From Undibacterium hunanense (lineage in GTDB: Bacteria > Pseudomonadota > Gammaproteobacteria > Burkholderiales > Burkholderiaceae_D), in assembly GCF_014284335.1 (NCBI RefSeq), contig NZ_JACOGF010000009.1, positions 62,001 through 126,000 on the forward strand: 64,000 bases of DNA, given 5' to 3'. Both the position numbers and the translations under genes were made by a program. Below the pieces are notes generated by a model. The model searched no databases and had not been told where the DNA came from. It worked only from the letters and a program-made list of their open reading frames with translations. This document shows, one piece after another, positions 44,761-54,585 of this stretch. Numbering within the stretch: the stretch's first letter is position 1; each line of letters starts with the position of its first letter.

Positions 44761-46365
44761 ATGCAAACTGATTACCCTGACAACAAGCTGCCTTACATCC
44801 TGGAACTGACCTGCGTATCGAAGCAATACGCTAACGGTATTCTGGCTAATGACAGAGTCAGTTTTGGTATCCGGCGCGGCGATATCCATGCGATTGTCGG
44901 CGAAAACGGTGCCGGAAAATCTACGTTGATGAAGTTGATTTATGGTCTTGAGCAGCCGGATGCAGGGAATATCCTGTTCGAAAGCAGGCAATTGCAATTC
45001 CGTACACCACGCGATGCGATCGCTGCTGGGATCGGTTTGGTTCCACAGCATCTTAAATTGGTGCCATCGTTTTCAGTTGCGAGAAATATCGTGTTGGGTC
45101 GTGAACCCATGCGTGGCCTGCTGGTTGACGATGACAGAGCGATTGCCGATGTGCGTGCAGTTTCGGCCAGGTTTGGGCTGGAGGTAGATCCTTTGGCGAC
45201 AGTCGCAGATCTGTCGCTGGGTGAGCAACAAAAGGTTGAAATACTGAAAGCTTTGTATCGTGGTGCCCGTCTGTTGCTGCTGGATGAGCCGTCCGCAGTG
45301 CTGACACCGCAAGAGGCAGGTGCGCTGTTCACCGCACTGCGCAAGCTGGTTGAGCTGGGTCTGACGGTCGTGATCATCACCCACAAGCTCTCAGAGGTGC
45401 GCGAGGTGTCTGACCGTTATACCGTACTGCGTGGCGGAAAAGTCGTGGGCCTGGGCGATGCCAAAACCGTCAGTGAAGTTGAACTGACTGAACTGATCGT
45501 AGGCAAGACATTGACACCGTTGCAGATTCAAAGAAGCAGCAGAGATGCGCTTGATCCATTGGTAAGCGTAAGCAATCTCAGCGTGGTTCGTGATGACGGG
45601 CGACATGTCTTGCAGAATATATCGTTCGATATCGCACCGGGAGAAATACTGGGTATTGCCGGCATCGAAGGCAATGGCCAATCCTTCCTGGCCGAAGTTT
45701 TGTGTGGATCGCGCCAGCCTTCCGGAGGGCATGCCAGCATAGGCGGGCAGGTTTATACAGGACAGGGTGTGCGTTCAGCACGTTCTCACAGGGTCGCCAA
45801 CATACCAGAAGACCGGCTGCATGATGGTGTTGCCGCAGACATGAGTATTGCAGAAAATGTCATGGCGGTTGATTACCATAAACGGCCTTTTTCCAGATTT
45901 GGAAGCCTGAACAGAGCGAGCATCCGGAATTTCGCCAGCCAGCTCATTCATTACTACGGTGTCGCCGCCGGGTCGGCAGATACCATCATTGGTGCCCTGT
46001 CAGGCGGCAATATGCAGAAACTGGTTTTTGCACGGGAAGTCGCCACGAAACCGCTGTTTTTGATCGCCTGCCAGCCCACGCGTGGAGTCGACATTGGTGC
46101 CAGTGACATGCTCCGGAAGTACCTGATCGAATTGCGCGATCAGGGAGCATCCATATTATTGATCTCTGCTGAACTGGATGAAATCCTTGCGCTCTCCGAC
46201 CGTATTGCGGTGCTGGCGCAGGGGCAGATCGTCGGTCAATTTACCGGTGGACAGGTAAGCGCAAATGAATTGGGACTGTATATGACAGGAGCAAAACGCC
46301 AGTCAGGAGCCGACGCCGGTTTGGATGTGAACTCGGGTGTAGAAAGTGTTGAGGTGTTGGCATGA
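44761..46365 (+). CDS. Nucleoside-type ABC importer, double ATPase subunit
   Basis: 534 residues with two ABC domains. The first has Walker A GENGAGKSTLMKLIYG near 44, signature LSLGEQQKVEILKAL and Walker B LLLLDEPSAVL. The second has a degenerate Walker A (GIEGNGQSFLAE, lysine replaced by glutamine) but an intact signature LSGGNMQKLVFAREV, the usual asymmetry of sugar and nucleoside ATPases. Encoded 16 bases after the binding protein and overlapping the first permease by four bases. Confidence 0.95.
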   Translation: MQTDYPDNKLPYILELTCVSKQYANGILANDRVSFGIRRGDIHAIVGENGAGKSTLMKLIYGLEQPDAGNILFESRQLQFRTPRDAIAAGIGLVPQHLKLVPSFSVARNIVLGREPMRGLLVDDDRAIADVRAVSARFGLEVDPLATVADLSLGEQQKVEILKALYRGARLLLLDEPSAVLTPQEAGALFTALRKLVELGLTVVIITHKLSEVREVSDRYTVLRGGKVVGLGDAKTVSEVELTELIVGKTLTPLQIQRSSRDALDPLVSVSNLSVVRDDGRHVLQNISFDIAPGEILGIAGIEGNGQSFLAEVLCGSRQPSGGHASIGGQVYTGQGVRSARSHRVANIPEDRLHDGVAADMSIAENVMAVDYHKRPFSRFGSLNRASIRNFASQLIHYYGVAAGSADTIIGALSGGNMQKLVFAREVATKPLFLIACQPTRGVDIGASDMLRKYLIELRDQGASILLISAELDEILALSDRIAVLAQGQIVGQFTGGQVSANELGLYMTGAKRQSGADAGLDVNSGVESVEVLA

Positions 46366-47534
46366 CGGACATCATCACAAGTAATGTCTCACCCTCGATG
46401 GCAAGGCATGTCGATCTGGTCTGGCAACAGCGTCTGCGTTTGTTTTTCGCCGTGTTTTGTGCTTTGCTGATTGGCTTCCTGGTGACTGCCACGGTCAGCA
46501 AAGAACCTGTTCGCGCCTACCTGACCATGCTTACAGGGCCACTGCCTGAAATCCGCTGGAGCGATCTGCATGGATGGCAATTGCGACGCATGGTGCGTTT
46601 TGGTTCTGTCATTGAAGATACCATTACGCTGAGCTTTCTCGGTCTTGCCGTTGCCATTCCATTCCGGGCGCGTCAGTTTTCACTGGGTGCAGATGGACAA
46701 TTGTTTTTGTCGGCACTGGCTGCGGCGGCGGTCAGTCTTTATCTGGGCGATGGATTCCCTTTTCTTTTGCCCATCGTTTTTGTAGCGGCCATTCTGACCG
46801 GCTTCACCTGGGGCCTGCTACCCGGGGTATTGAAAGCGCGTTACCAGGTCAACGAGATTGTGAGCACGCTCATGCTCAATCTGATCGCCGTGCAATTGTA
46901 TCGCCTGATCATCTCTGAATACATGCGTGACCCCGGGGCCGGTTTTCTGGTAACGCCAGTGTTGCCTTCTTCTGCCATCTTTTCGGGTCTGATAGCGCAT
47001 ACCAATGTCAGCACCATGTTGTACCTGCTGCCCTTTGTCGTATTCGCAGCCTGGTATTTGTTGATGCGTACAACGACAGGTTATGAAATACGTACCGTTG
47101 GTTCTGCCCCTGCTTTTGCCCGCCGGGTGGGTATGCCGGTAACGCGCTCCATCATTCTTTCGATGGCGTTCGGTGGTGCGTTTGCTGCATTCGCGGGCCT
47201 GCACATCAGCAACGGACTTTTGAAGCGGCTACCGGTTGAATTGTCGCCGGGGCTGGGCTTTGATGGATTGGTCGTGTCCTTGCTGGCGCGTAATGACCCG
47301 AAGGCAATTCCAATGGCAGCATTTTTCTATGCCTATCTTCGTACCGGTGCCCAAGCGATGGAACGCACGACCGATGTGTCACGCGAAGTAGTGCAGATCG
47401 TCCAGGCCCTGATCATTCTGTTCGTTGTTGCCGAACACCTGATACCGGCAGGCTTTTCTGCCAGGCTGAGACAATCCTGGAATTCCTTTCTGCAAAAATT
47501 CAATTACATCCATCGTTTGAAGGGCCAGAAATGA
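46362..47534 (+). CDS. Nucleoside-type ABC permease 1
   Basis: 390 residues, about nine helices, with the family stretch DTITLSFLGLAVAIPFRARQFSLGADGQLF and later GFDGLVVSLLARNDPKAIPM, as in YufP/NupB-type permeases. A hydrophilic insert near 65-85 (PLPEIRWSDLHGWQLRRMV) is larger than I expect for the family. Overlaps genes on both sides by four bases. Confidence 0.94.
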   Translation: MTDIITSNVSPSMARHVDLVWQQRLRLFFAVFCALLIGFLVTATVSKEPVRAYLTMLTGPLPEIRWSDLHGWQLRRMVRFGSVIEDTITLSFLGLAVAIPFRARQFSLGADGQLFLSALAAAAVSLYLGDGFPFLLPIVFVAAILTGFTWGLLPGVLKARYQVNEIVSTLMLNLIAVQLYRLIISEYMRDPGAGFLVTPVLPSSAIFSGLIAHTNVSTMLYLLPFVVFAAWYLLMRTTTGYEIRTVGSAPAFARRVGMPVTRSIILSMAFGGAFAAFAGLHISNGLLKRLPVELSPGLGFDGLVVSLLARNDPKAIPMAAFFYAYLRTGAQAMERTTDVSREVVQIVQALIILFVVAEHLIPAGFSARLRQSWNSFLQKFNYIHRLKGQK

Positions 47535-48499
47535 TGAGTTTTGATGCAATTGCACTGGCAACATTTGCCGCCACCATGTTAGTGGCTGTCATGCGGGCGT
47601 CGACCCCCATCGTGTTTGCTGCGCTGGGTGGATTGATTTCCGACCTGGCTGGCAGCATCAACGTGGCACTGGAAGGCATCATGCTGGTCGCTGCATTTTT
47701 TGGCGTCATCGTATCGGTTTATTGCCAGACATGGTTGCCAGGATTGTCACCCTGGATATATCCCTGGACAGGCGCCTTTGCAGGCATCCTGGCTGCACTG
47801 CTCCTTACTGGCGTGCTGGCGGTGTTCCATCTTGAATTGAAAGCAGACCTGATCGTTGCAGGTATTGCCATCAATATTCTCGCGGCGGGGTTGACCGTGT
47901 TTTTGCTGGTATCGATAGTCGGCGACAAAGGCTCGACCGCCAGCCTGAACAGCCCGGGCTTGCCTCTTATTCATATCCCCGGTCTGGCTGGCGTTCCACC
48001 ACTGGACGTATTGCTCAACGGAGACGGTGGGCAGGGCCACCATGTTTTGCTGTATCTGGCGCTTGCCAGTGTTGTCCTGGTCCGCCTGTTTTTAGGGCGT
48101 ACCCAATATGGCACCTGGTTACGCGCGGTAGGGGAAAACCGTGACGCGGCCCTCATTGCAGGCATACCGGTGAAGCGTGTCCAATACCTGGGGTTTTTCC
48201 TCAGTGGTTTTTTGGCCAGCCTGGGCGGTATTTACTTGAGTATGGGTTATCTGTCCCTGTTCCAGTCAGACATGGTGGCAGGTCGTGGCTTTCTGGCCTT
48301 GGCGGCGATTTTTCTGGGCCGCAGGTCTGCACCTGGAACCTTCATCGCCGCCTGTGTATTTGGTGCATCGTCGGTACTGGCGACGCAATTGGGAATGTTC
48401 AAAATTCCTACGCAACTGGTGTACATGATACCGCCTGTCATTACGGTTATCGTGCTCGTTTTTGCTGGCATGCGCCAGAGAAAACTGTCTGTCTCTTAA
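47531..48499 (+). CDS. Nucleoside-type ABC permease 2
   Basis: 322 residues. STPIVFAALGGLISDLAGSINVALEGIMLV near residue 24 is the hallmark of the YufQ/NupC-type partner permease. RAVGENRDAALIAGIPVKRVQY and a GRGFLALAAIFLGRR stretch near the C-terminus agree. Completes the importer; followed after 15 bases by the ADP-ribosylglycohydrolase-family gene. Confidence 0.95.
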   Translation: MMSFDAIALATFAATMLVAVMRASTPIVFAALGGLISDLAGSINVALEGIMLVAAFFGVIVSVYCQTWLPGLSPWIYPWTGAFAGILAALLLTGVLAVFHLELKADLIVAGIAINILAAGLTVFLLVSIVGDKGSTASLNSPGLPLIHIPGLAGVPPLDVLLNGDGGQGHHVLLYLALASVVLVRLFLGRTQYGTWLRAVGENRDAALIAGIPVKRVQYLGFFLSGFLASLGGIYLSMGYLSLFQSDMVAGRGFLALAAIFLGRRSAPGTFIAACVFGASSVLATQLGMFKIPTQLVYMIPPVITVIVLVFAGMRQRKLSVS

Positions 48500-48514
48500 G
48501 AGGATAAAAATAAA

Positions 48515-49588
48515 ATGAAGGAGCAATTTTTGAACAAACTGATATTCCAGGACCGGATTCTGGCTTCGCTGCTATTGGCAGGTATGGGTGATGCACTGGG
48601 TGCGCCGACTGAACAGTGGACCATAGAAGAGATTTTTAAAAAATATGGCGGACTTGTGCTTGATTTCGACATTCCGCCTGAAGATACTTTTGCGGGCGCA
48701 AATGCCGGTAAGCGCGGAGAAGTCACTGACGATGCCAGCCAGATGTATTACCTGGCGCGTGCAATGATAGCGGCTGATGGCGCGCTGGATCAGGCCGACT
48801 GGGTTGCATGCCTGCTGGACTGGGCAAGCAATAGTCCCAAGGCCAGTTTCATGGGACCAAGTACTGCCGGTATAGTCAAAGCGCTGCAAGAGGGAAGCGA
48901 TACCGCATTGGTCGGGGTGATTGGCACTTCCCGCCGCAAGATGACATCTGTCGGTACCACCAATGGGGCGGCAATGCGGGTTGCGCCAGCTGGTTTGATA
49001 TACCCTGGAAATATCGATGCGGCATGTCGTCAGGCTTTGATTACCTGTCTTCCATCCCATGACACGAATGTCGCCATTTCTGCTGCCTGTTCTGTCGCAG
49101 CAGCAGTGTCGCAGGCGCTGGTATCAAACAATCTCCATGATGTGATCAACGGCGCGATAGAGGGGGCACATATTGGTGAACAGCTTGCCAGTGAACATGC
49201 GCGCATAGTCGCTGGTCCACAATATATAGCGCGACTTGAGATGGCTTTGAGCATCGCAGCAGAGGCGACAAACGATTATTCCTTCCTGACCCGAATGGAG
49301 CGCATGGTTGGCAATTCAGTGCTGGCGGCAGAGTCAGTTCCAGCCGCCCTTGGTGTCGTCGCTTATTCCAAAGGCGATGCGTTGCGCACGATAGCCCTGA
49401 GTGCATCGATAGGTAACGATACCGATTCCATCGCTACCATGGCCGGGTCTATTGTCGGTGCGCTGGTTGGTACTGAAAAGCTGCCTCAGAATCTGATCCA
49501 GGAATTCAAGCAGGCGAATAAGGCCGATTTTGATCTTGACAAGTTGGCGCTGGCTTTGGCTGCGATTGCTGGTCGCAATCATGGATAG
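48515..49588 (+). CDS. ADP-ribosylglycohydrolase (DraG/ARH) family hydrolase
   Basis: 357 residues. The family's metal-binding motifs are intact: GDALGAPTE at 25-33, EVTDDAS at 69-75 and GNDTDSIATMAG at 300-311. These enzymes cut N-glycosidic bonds to ADP-ribose or, in metabolic relatives, to other ribosides. Inside an importer operon and ahead of a nucleoside hydrolase, a catabolic role on an imported riboside is more likely than removal of protein ADP-ribose. GAGGA lies ten bases before ATG 48515. Confidence 0.93.
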   Translation: MKEQFLNKLIFQDRILASLLLAGMGDALGAPTEQWTIEEIFKKYGGLVLDFDIPPEDTFAGANAGKRGEVTDDASQMYYLARAMIAADGALDQADWVACLLDWASNSPKASFMGPSTAGIVKALQEGSDTALVGVIGTSRRKMTSVGTTNGAAMRVAPAGLIYPGNIDAACRQALITCLPSHDTNVAISAACSVAAAVSQALVSNNLHDVINGAIEGAHIGEQLASEHARIVAGPQYIARLEMALSIAAEATNDYSFLTRMERMVGNSVLAAESVPAALGVVAYSKGDALRTIALSASIGNDTDSIATMAGSIVGALVGTEKLPQNLIQEFKQANKADFDLDKLALALAAIAGRNHG

Positions 49589-49624
49589 AAGTATTGTTGC
49601 CAGTAACTCTGGGCAGTGAACATC

Positions 49625-50536
49625 ATGAAAAAAATCATTATTGACTGCGACCCAGGCATTGACGACGCGCTGGCTTTGCTTTTGGCGGCTTCCAGCGATC
49701 AGCTGGATCTGCTTGCAGTGACCACGGTTGCAGGTAATCGCCCGGTAGCAATTACTGCAAGGAATGCACGCCGGATACTGGATGCCGCTGGAAAAATGCA
49801 TGTACCTGTGTATGCAGGTGCAGCCTTGCCACTGGGCTATGCAGAAGCCCGCTGCAATCTGGTGCATGGTGAAGATGGCCTGGGTGGAGTTGTATTTGGG
49901 GCGGACAGGTCAGTCCAGACTGGTCATGCAGCAAATCGCCTGATTGAACTGCTGCTGGAACATGAAGAGGGAAGCATAACGCTGGTAGCGATAGGTCCGC
50001 TGACCAACCTGGCACTGGCAGAACGCCTGTCGCCTGGCATTTTAAAGCGGGCAAGGCAGTTACTCATCATGGGTGGCGCACTGCGATGTCCTGGCAACGT
50101 AACGCCTGCAGCGGAATTCAATTTTTATGCAGATCCGGTTGCTGCAGAAATTGTCATCACGGCGGAAGCCAGTCTTGTACTGTTTCCTCTGGATGTGACA
50201 CATCAGGTGGTCATGTCACCAGAGTGGATACAGTCGTTTTCAACTATTGACACGCATTGTGGCCAGCTGGCTGCCGACATGCTGGAAGCTTATGCAAAAC
50301 TGGACCCGCTGCTCCACGATGCCTGTCCGGTCGCGTATTTATTGGACAGCAGCTTGTTTGGCGGTGAATCATGTGCTGTAACGATAGATTGCCGCCCTGG
50401 TCCTACCGAAGGTTATGCCATGTCCTGGTTTGGTTCCCAGATTGATGGGCGCAAGGAAAATGTATGGGCAATTACAAAGGTCCATGATGAAGCCTTGCTG
50501 ACGCTGGTGCGTTCTTCCATCAACATGCTTTCCTGA
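49625..50536 (+). CDS. Nucleoside hydrolase (IunH family)
   Basis: 303 residues from ATG 49625. The calcium and ribose site is seen in IIIDCDPGIDDALALLLA at the N-terminus, NVTPAAEFNFYADPVAA in the middle and the late HDACPVAYLL with its conserved Asp. These enzymes hydrolyse nucleosides to base plus ribose. An upstream in-frame GTG (49616) is possible. Together with the preceding DraG-family enzyme it gives the locus two different N-glycosidases. Confidence 0.95.
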   Translation: MKKIIIDCDPGIDDALALLLAASSDQLDLLAVTTVAGNRPVAITARNARRILDAAGKMHVPVYAGAALPLGYAEARCNLVHGEDGLGGVVFGADRSVQTGHAANRLIELLLEHEEGSITLVAIGPLTNLALAERLSPGILKRARQLLIMGGALRCPGNVTPAAEFNFYADPVAAEIVITAEASLVLFPLDVTHQVVMSPEWIQSFSTIDTHCGQLAADMLEAYAKLDPLLHDACPVAYLLDSSLFGGESCAVTIDCRPGPTEGYAMSWFGSQIDGRKENVWAITKVHDEALLTLVRSSINMLS

Positions 50537-50595
50537 TGTCATTGAGAGAAGTTTAAATGTTTTCAATTAGATGTAATCAGTGCTGAGGAAATAAT

Positions 50596-51831
50596 ATGAC
50601 TGCATTGGCAAAATTATCTGGACGGACTATATCCATGGCATCTGCAATTCAAAGCATCAAGTCACTGGTGACGCTGTGCATGCTTGTGTTGATCTCTGCT
50701 TGCGTTAGCGACAGTACTGTAGGCAAAGTAGCGAACACAGAGGTGAATAAGACAAGGGAAAACACAGTGCAACATACTGTGGGCAGTCTTCGTTTCATTG
50801 GTGAACAGCGCATTCCTTTAAAAGCAATCTATGCTGATACCGTGGTCGGTGGGCTTTCTGGAATTGACTACGATGCACGTACAGAAACATGGATTCTGGA
50901 AAGTGATGACAGGTCAGAATATAGCCCCGCACGTTTTTATACTGCCACACTGAATTATGACCAGCATGCCTTTACCTCAGTGACACTGACTGGCGTGCAT
51001 TTTTTTAAACAGTCCAACGGAAAAAACTATCCGGATGCGAAGCTGTTTGAAAAAGAAGGTGGTGAGGTAGCAGACATAGAATCGATACGCTTCGATCCCC
51101 TGGATGACAGTATCTGGTATGCCAGCGAAGGCAGCCGGAAATTGGGACTTAATCCATTCATCAGACAGGCGAAGCGGGATGGCAGTTACCTGTCCACCTT
51201 ACCCACGCCTGCGATGTTGAATGTTTCACCCAATGAAGAAACCGGATCACGGAATAATTTGAGTTTCGAAGGACTGAGTTTTTCTCCGGATGGTAAATAT
51301 CTCTGGCTGGGCATGGAAACAGCCATATATCAGGATGGACCGGTTGCCACAGTCGATAAAGGGGCGGTCAGTCGCATTACACGTTTTGACCGCAAGGGTA
51401 AGGTGTTTGAACAATATGCCTATCCACTTGATCCAATTCAGGTGGCAGCTGCACCTGGCCGGTTCAGTGATAACGGTTTGTCAGAAGTGCTTGCTGTCAA
51501 TGAGCATCAACTGCTGGTACTGGAACGTTCCGGCGTTCAGGACGCAACAGGTGTTTTCAAATTTTATATTCGTCTGTATGAAATGGATATTCATGGGGCA
51601 ACAGACATCAAGGATATTGCCTCGTTGAAGAAAGCAAAGTATGTACCTGTTCAAAAAAGATTGGTCTTGAATTTGAATGAAGCTGGTTTGCCAAAAATCG
51701 ACAATATAGAAGGAATTGCGTGGGGACATAAATTGCCCAACGGCCATGACACCATTGTGCTTGTATCGGATGATAATTTCGATCAGACCCAGGTGACACA
51801 ACTGCTGGTTTTTGAGGTACTACCAAAATAA
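50596..51831 (+). CDS. Phytase/esterase-like lipoprotein (PF13449 type)
   Basis: 411 residues. An N-terminal signal ends in LISACVS, a lipobox, though the signal is preceded by about 24 unusual residues. The domain shows GGLSGIDYDARTETWILESDDRS, DIESIRFDPLDDSIWYASEG and NLSFEGLSFSPDGKYLWLGME, matching the esterase-like/phytase beta-propeller family. It follows the nucleoside hydrolase by 59 bases and may act on phosphorylated or esterified nucleosides before uptake; this is inference from position. AGGAAAT precedes the start. Confidence 0.85.
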   Translation: MTALAKLSGRTISMASAIQSIKSLVTLCMLVLISACVSDSTVGKVANTEVNKTRENTVQHTVGSLRFIGEQRIPLKAIYADTVVGGLSGIDYDARTETWILESDDRSEYSPARFYTATLNYDQHAFTSVTLTGVHFFKQSNGKNYPDAKLFEKEGGEVADIESIRFDPLDDSIWYASEGSRKLGLNPFIRQAKRDGSYLSTLPTPAMLNVSPNEETGSRNNLSFEGLSFSPDGKYLWLGMETAIYQDGPVATVDKGAVSRITRFDRKGKVFEQYAYPLDPIQVAAAPGRFSDNGLSEVLAVNEHQLLVLERSGVQDATGVFKFYIRLYEMDIHGATDIKDIASLKKAKYVPVQKRLVLNLNEAGLPKIDNIEGIAWGHKLPNGHDTIVLVSDDNFDQTQVTQLLVFEVLPK

Positions 51832-51838
51832 CAGGACA

Positions 51839-51879
51839 CCTCAATCAGTCTCTTCTAAAACGTCAAAGACTGATTGAGG
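51839..51879. terminator. Possible bidirectional terminator
   Basis: CCTCAATCAGTCT (51839-51851) pairs with AGACTGATTGAGG (51867-51879), a perfect 13-bp stem with a 15-base loop, placed between converging genes. Neither side has a long T tract, so it may work only partly. Confidence 0.55.
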
Positions 51880-51934
51880 ACACAGTTTATTGGAAACAGC
51901 TTGCCAATAAAAAGGTGATACCCATCTGGTGTTT

Positions 51935-53617
51935 TTAACTCACCTGGTGTTCGGCGAAACTCAGTGCGCCAGTCAGATCACCTGGCGGCAAGGCACCCCG
52001 TTCAATAAATGCAGCGTTACGTACTTTGATCCCCTCCAACAGAGGCAAGCCATGCAGGCGGGTAATGAAACGCATGATGGATGTCGTGTCGTAGAAGCTA
52101 TGATCGACATTTCCCTTCTTTGCATACGGGGAAACAATAATCGCAGGAATGCGTGATCCTGGCCCCCAGCGGTCGCCTTTGGGTGGTGCCACATGATCCC
52201 ACCAGCCACCATTTTCATCGAAGGTAATCACGACCAGCATGTTTTTCCACTGGGGGCTTTTCTTCAAATGTTCCAATACATTGGCGACGTGCTGATCACC
52301 GGATTCAACATCAGAATAACCCGCATGCATGTTGAGATTGCCCTGCGGTTTATAAAACGTCACAGCAGGCAATTTTCCCGCAATAACATCTGCCAGAAAC
52401 TTGTTGGAAATGGGGCTGTCACCCAGGCCGCCATCACGTAAATGTTCTTTGCGTGCCGCAGTGCCTGGCGCGAATTGCCTGAAATAATTGAACGGTTGAT
52501 GGTGATACTGGAAATTCGGTTTTTCACCGCCCCCCTTATATTCCAGGGCGACTTGCCAGGCACCGCCATACCAGGCCCAACTGACACCTTTACGTGATAG
52601 TAAATCCCCTATCGTGTCATAGCTTTGTGGCGGCAAGGTGCTAGGATCTTGCGGGTCTGCCAATGTGGTATCACCACCAGGCGCTGGCTTGATATAGCTT
52701 GGCTGGTAGGGTGGGGCCATGGTGTTGACTGCGTAGCCGTCCGGAGTCATTGCGCCATCGCTGACGAATTTCGGTTTGCCGTCCATTGCTGATGGCGGAC
52801 AGCCTTTGTCTATCGCCAGTCTCACCCCGGTTGGGCCATCCTCAGTGACGGCTATTTTCTTTTTTGCCGGGGTATTTGGCGCATCAAAGTATTCGGGTGT
52901 TCTGCCTGAGATCAGGAACTGGTGGTTCAAGTAGGAGCCACCAAATGCCGCCATGAAAAAGTTATCGCACAGCGTATATTGCCGGGCAATTTTCCATAAA
53001 TCGAGATTCTTTTGCGTTTCGCCATAGTGGCCCATGGTCAGTCCACCTGAATCTGCCCAGGCGACGAAGTGGTCATTCTTCCCACCATTGATCTGCATCT
53101 GATTCTGGTAGAAAAGATGCCACAAATCGCGGGTGATCACCGATTCAGGAAGCGGCAGGCCTTCTGCATCCTTCAAGGCAAATGGCGCATTTGGCAGACC
53201 CGTGATCTTGTCTTCCGCAATCACGTAATTTTTACCGCTCAGGTTCTGCGCACGTGGCACCATTCCACCCCATATTTTGGGCAAGGTACTCAAGACAGAA
53301 CCATCCCTGTCTTTTTGTGTAAAAACAGAAGCGGGAACATCAGACAAAGGCTGGCTGACACCAGGGAAGTTGCCAAACAGATTATTGAAGCTGCGGTTTT
53401 CCAGATAAATCACAACCACATTTTTGATGTGCGCTTTAAGCTTGGTATCCAGAGAGCCTGCCACGACTTTATCCGTTTTGTGCGTAGCAGCTTCTCCCAC
53501 GAGAGGCAGGCTTCCCACAACGCCTGCAACTGCTGCACCTTGCAGCAGGCGCCGGCGGGATGGGTCTGTTGGAAGATCGGAATCTTCAGTATGAATCGGA
53601 TGCTGCTTGTCTGACAT
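51935..53617 (-). CDS. Tat-exported acid phosphatase / phospholipase C-type phosphoesterase
   Basis: 560 residues. A twin-arginine signal (SRRRLLQGAAVAG at 20-32) precedes the phosphoesterase domain. VVVIYLENRSFNNLFGNFPG near 67 contains the Glu-Asn metal and catalytic motif of AcpA/PLC enzymes, and FDENGGWWDHVAPP near 445 is the second metal site. Such enzymes release phosphate from nucleotides, sugar phosphates or lipids in the periplasm. GGAG precedes the start. It converges on the nucleoside locus; removal of phosphate from nucleotides would feed that importer, but no operator motif was found in front of it. Confidence 0.9.
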   Translation of the reverse strand: MSDKQHPIHTEDSDLPTDPSRRRLLQGAAVAGVVGSLPLVGEAATHKTDKVVAGSLDTKLKAHIKNVVVIYLENRSFNNLFGNFPGVSQPLSDVPASVFTQKDRDGSVLSTLPKIWGGMVPRAQNLSGKNYVIAEDKITGLPNAPFALKDAEGLPLPESVITRDLWHLFYQNQMQINGGKNDHFVAWADSGGLTMGHYGETQKNLDLWKIARQYTLCDNFFMAAFGGSYLNHQFLISGRTPEYFDAPNTPAKKKIAVTEDGPTGVRLAIDKGCPPSAMDGKPKFVSDGAMTPDGYAVNTMAPPYQPSYIKPAPGGDTTLADPQDPSTLPPQSYDTIGDLLSRKGVSWAWYGGAWQVALEYKGGGEKPNFQYHHQPFNYFRQFAPGTAARKEHLRDGGLGDSPISNKFLADVIAGKLPAVTFYKPQGNLNMHAGYSDVESGDQHVANVLEHLKKSPQWKNMLVVITFDENGGWWDHVAPPKGDRWGPGSRIPAIIVSPYAKKGNVDHSFYDTTSIMRFITRLHGLPLLEGIKVRNAAFIERGALPPGDLTGALSFAEHQVS

Positions 53618-54585
53618 ATTGGCTCCAGAATAGTAATAAATTCAAGACAGAAATTACGAAAAATCGCCCCCGGTGTTACAACTCCTGCATGTGGCACAAG
53701 CTTGTACGGACTTCGCTTGCCGGACAATTTTTCGTCAATCCTGCGAGTAATAAAATCTTCAATGCATGGTGCTTATTTTCGCTCTCGATTATATGATAAG
53801 TTGCGTCCTTGTCTGGCATCTTTGCTCGATTTTTAATCAGAACAGCAGCTGAAAAATAGACCTGTCTTGCACATATTTTTTAAACGGCACAGCGAGCGAA
53901 TATTTATGTGCACAGATGCTTGCAATCAGTGCTGGCAGGTGGACATGGCCTTAGGGATGCAAGTACTGGTGTCCGTAAATGAAAAATGAATAGAAATGAA
54001 TGAGGACAGATAAAAAGGTGGGCACTTTATGTGGAATGGTCATGTAACTTTTGGGTACTTTTGGGCTGCTTATACGGATTGTATAGACCAGTACAGCCCG
54101 CATGCCCACATCGCCTCAACTTGCCAAAATAGCGGCCTGTATCTATGGTTTGCCCGACGCAAGGCGACAGAAAGCAGAATCACAGAAATTGAACGTCAAC
54201 ATGCAGCATCCATGGATGCTGACGCATGAGTGGCAAGATCAAATCAAAGAACAAGTTTCGCCATATTCGCCAGATATGGGGTATGCCCGTCGTCATTGGG
54301 CTATGCACGGTTTTCGGCTTGGTTGGTTCCAGATAGCGGCGACTCAACTGGAGCGGCTTGGCTTCTGTATTGGGGGGGGGCTTAAGGGGCAGCGTCACGG
54401 AAATAATGATATTTCTTTCCATTACCACAATAATGTAAATAGTTGCTTGCGAATAGTAATGAGAACCATTATCATTTAAGTGTTGCGGATGTGGCCTGTG
54501 CATAGCTTGAGCTGGCAAGACTTGTTCTTCCCGGTAAAAAGATCAGCGAGTACCTTTTTCAAAGATATGCCTGAATGATAATAAT
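53618..54585. other. Long gene-poor region between the phosphoesterase and the Fur-family gene
   Basis: 968 bases with no credible gene. Short open frames at 54029-54229 and 54102-54479 lack ribosome sites and family resemblance. A run of nine G occurs at 54372-54380. The right part contains the Fur-box match at 54455-54473. It could hold decayed coding sequence, a small RNA or two promoters; nothing firmer can be said. Confidence 0.5.
54455..54473. promoter_or_regulatory. Fur-box-like site
   Basis: AGTAATGAGAACCATTATC agrees with the classical GATAATGATAATCATTATC palindrome at 15 of 19 positions. It lies 112 bases before the Fur-family gene. A second partial match (ATGATAATAAT, 54575-54585) touches that gene's start codon. 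Confidence 0.65.

Noticed and set aside
54102-54479. A 125-residue frame in the gene-poor gap
   Set aside because: No ribosome site, crosses the nine-G run and ends within the Fur-box region; no family resemblance.
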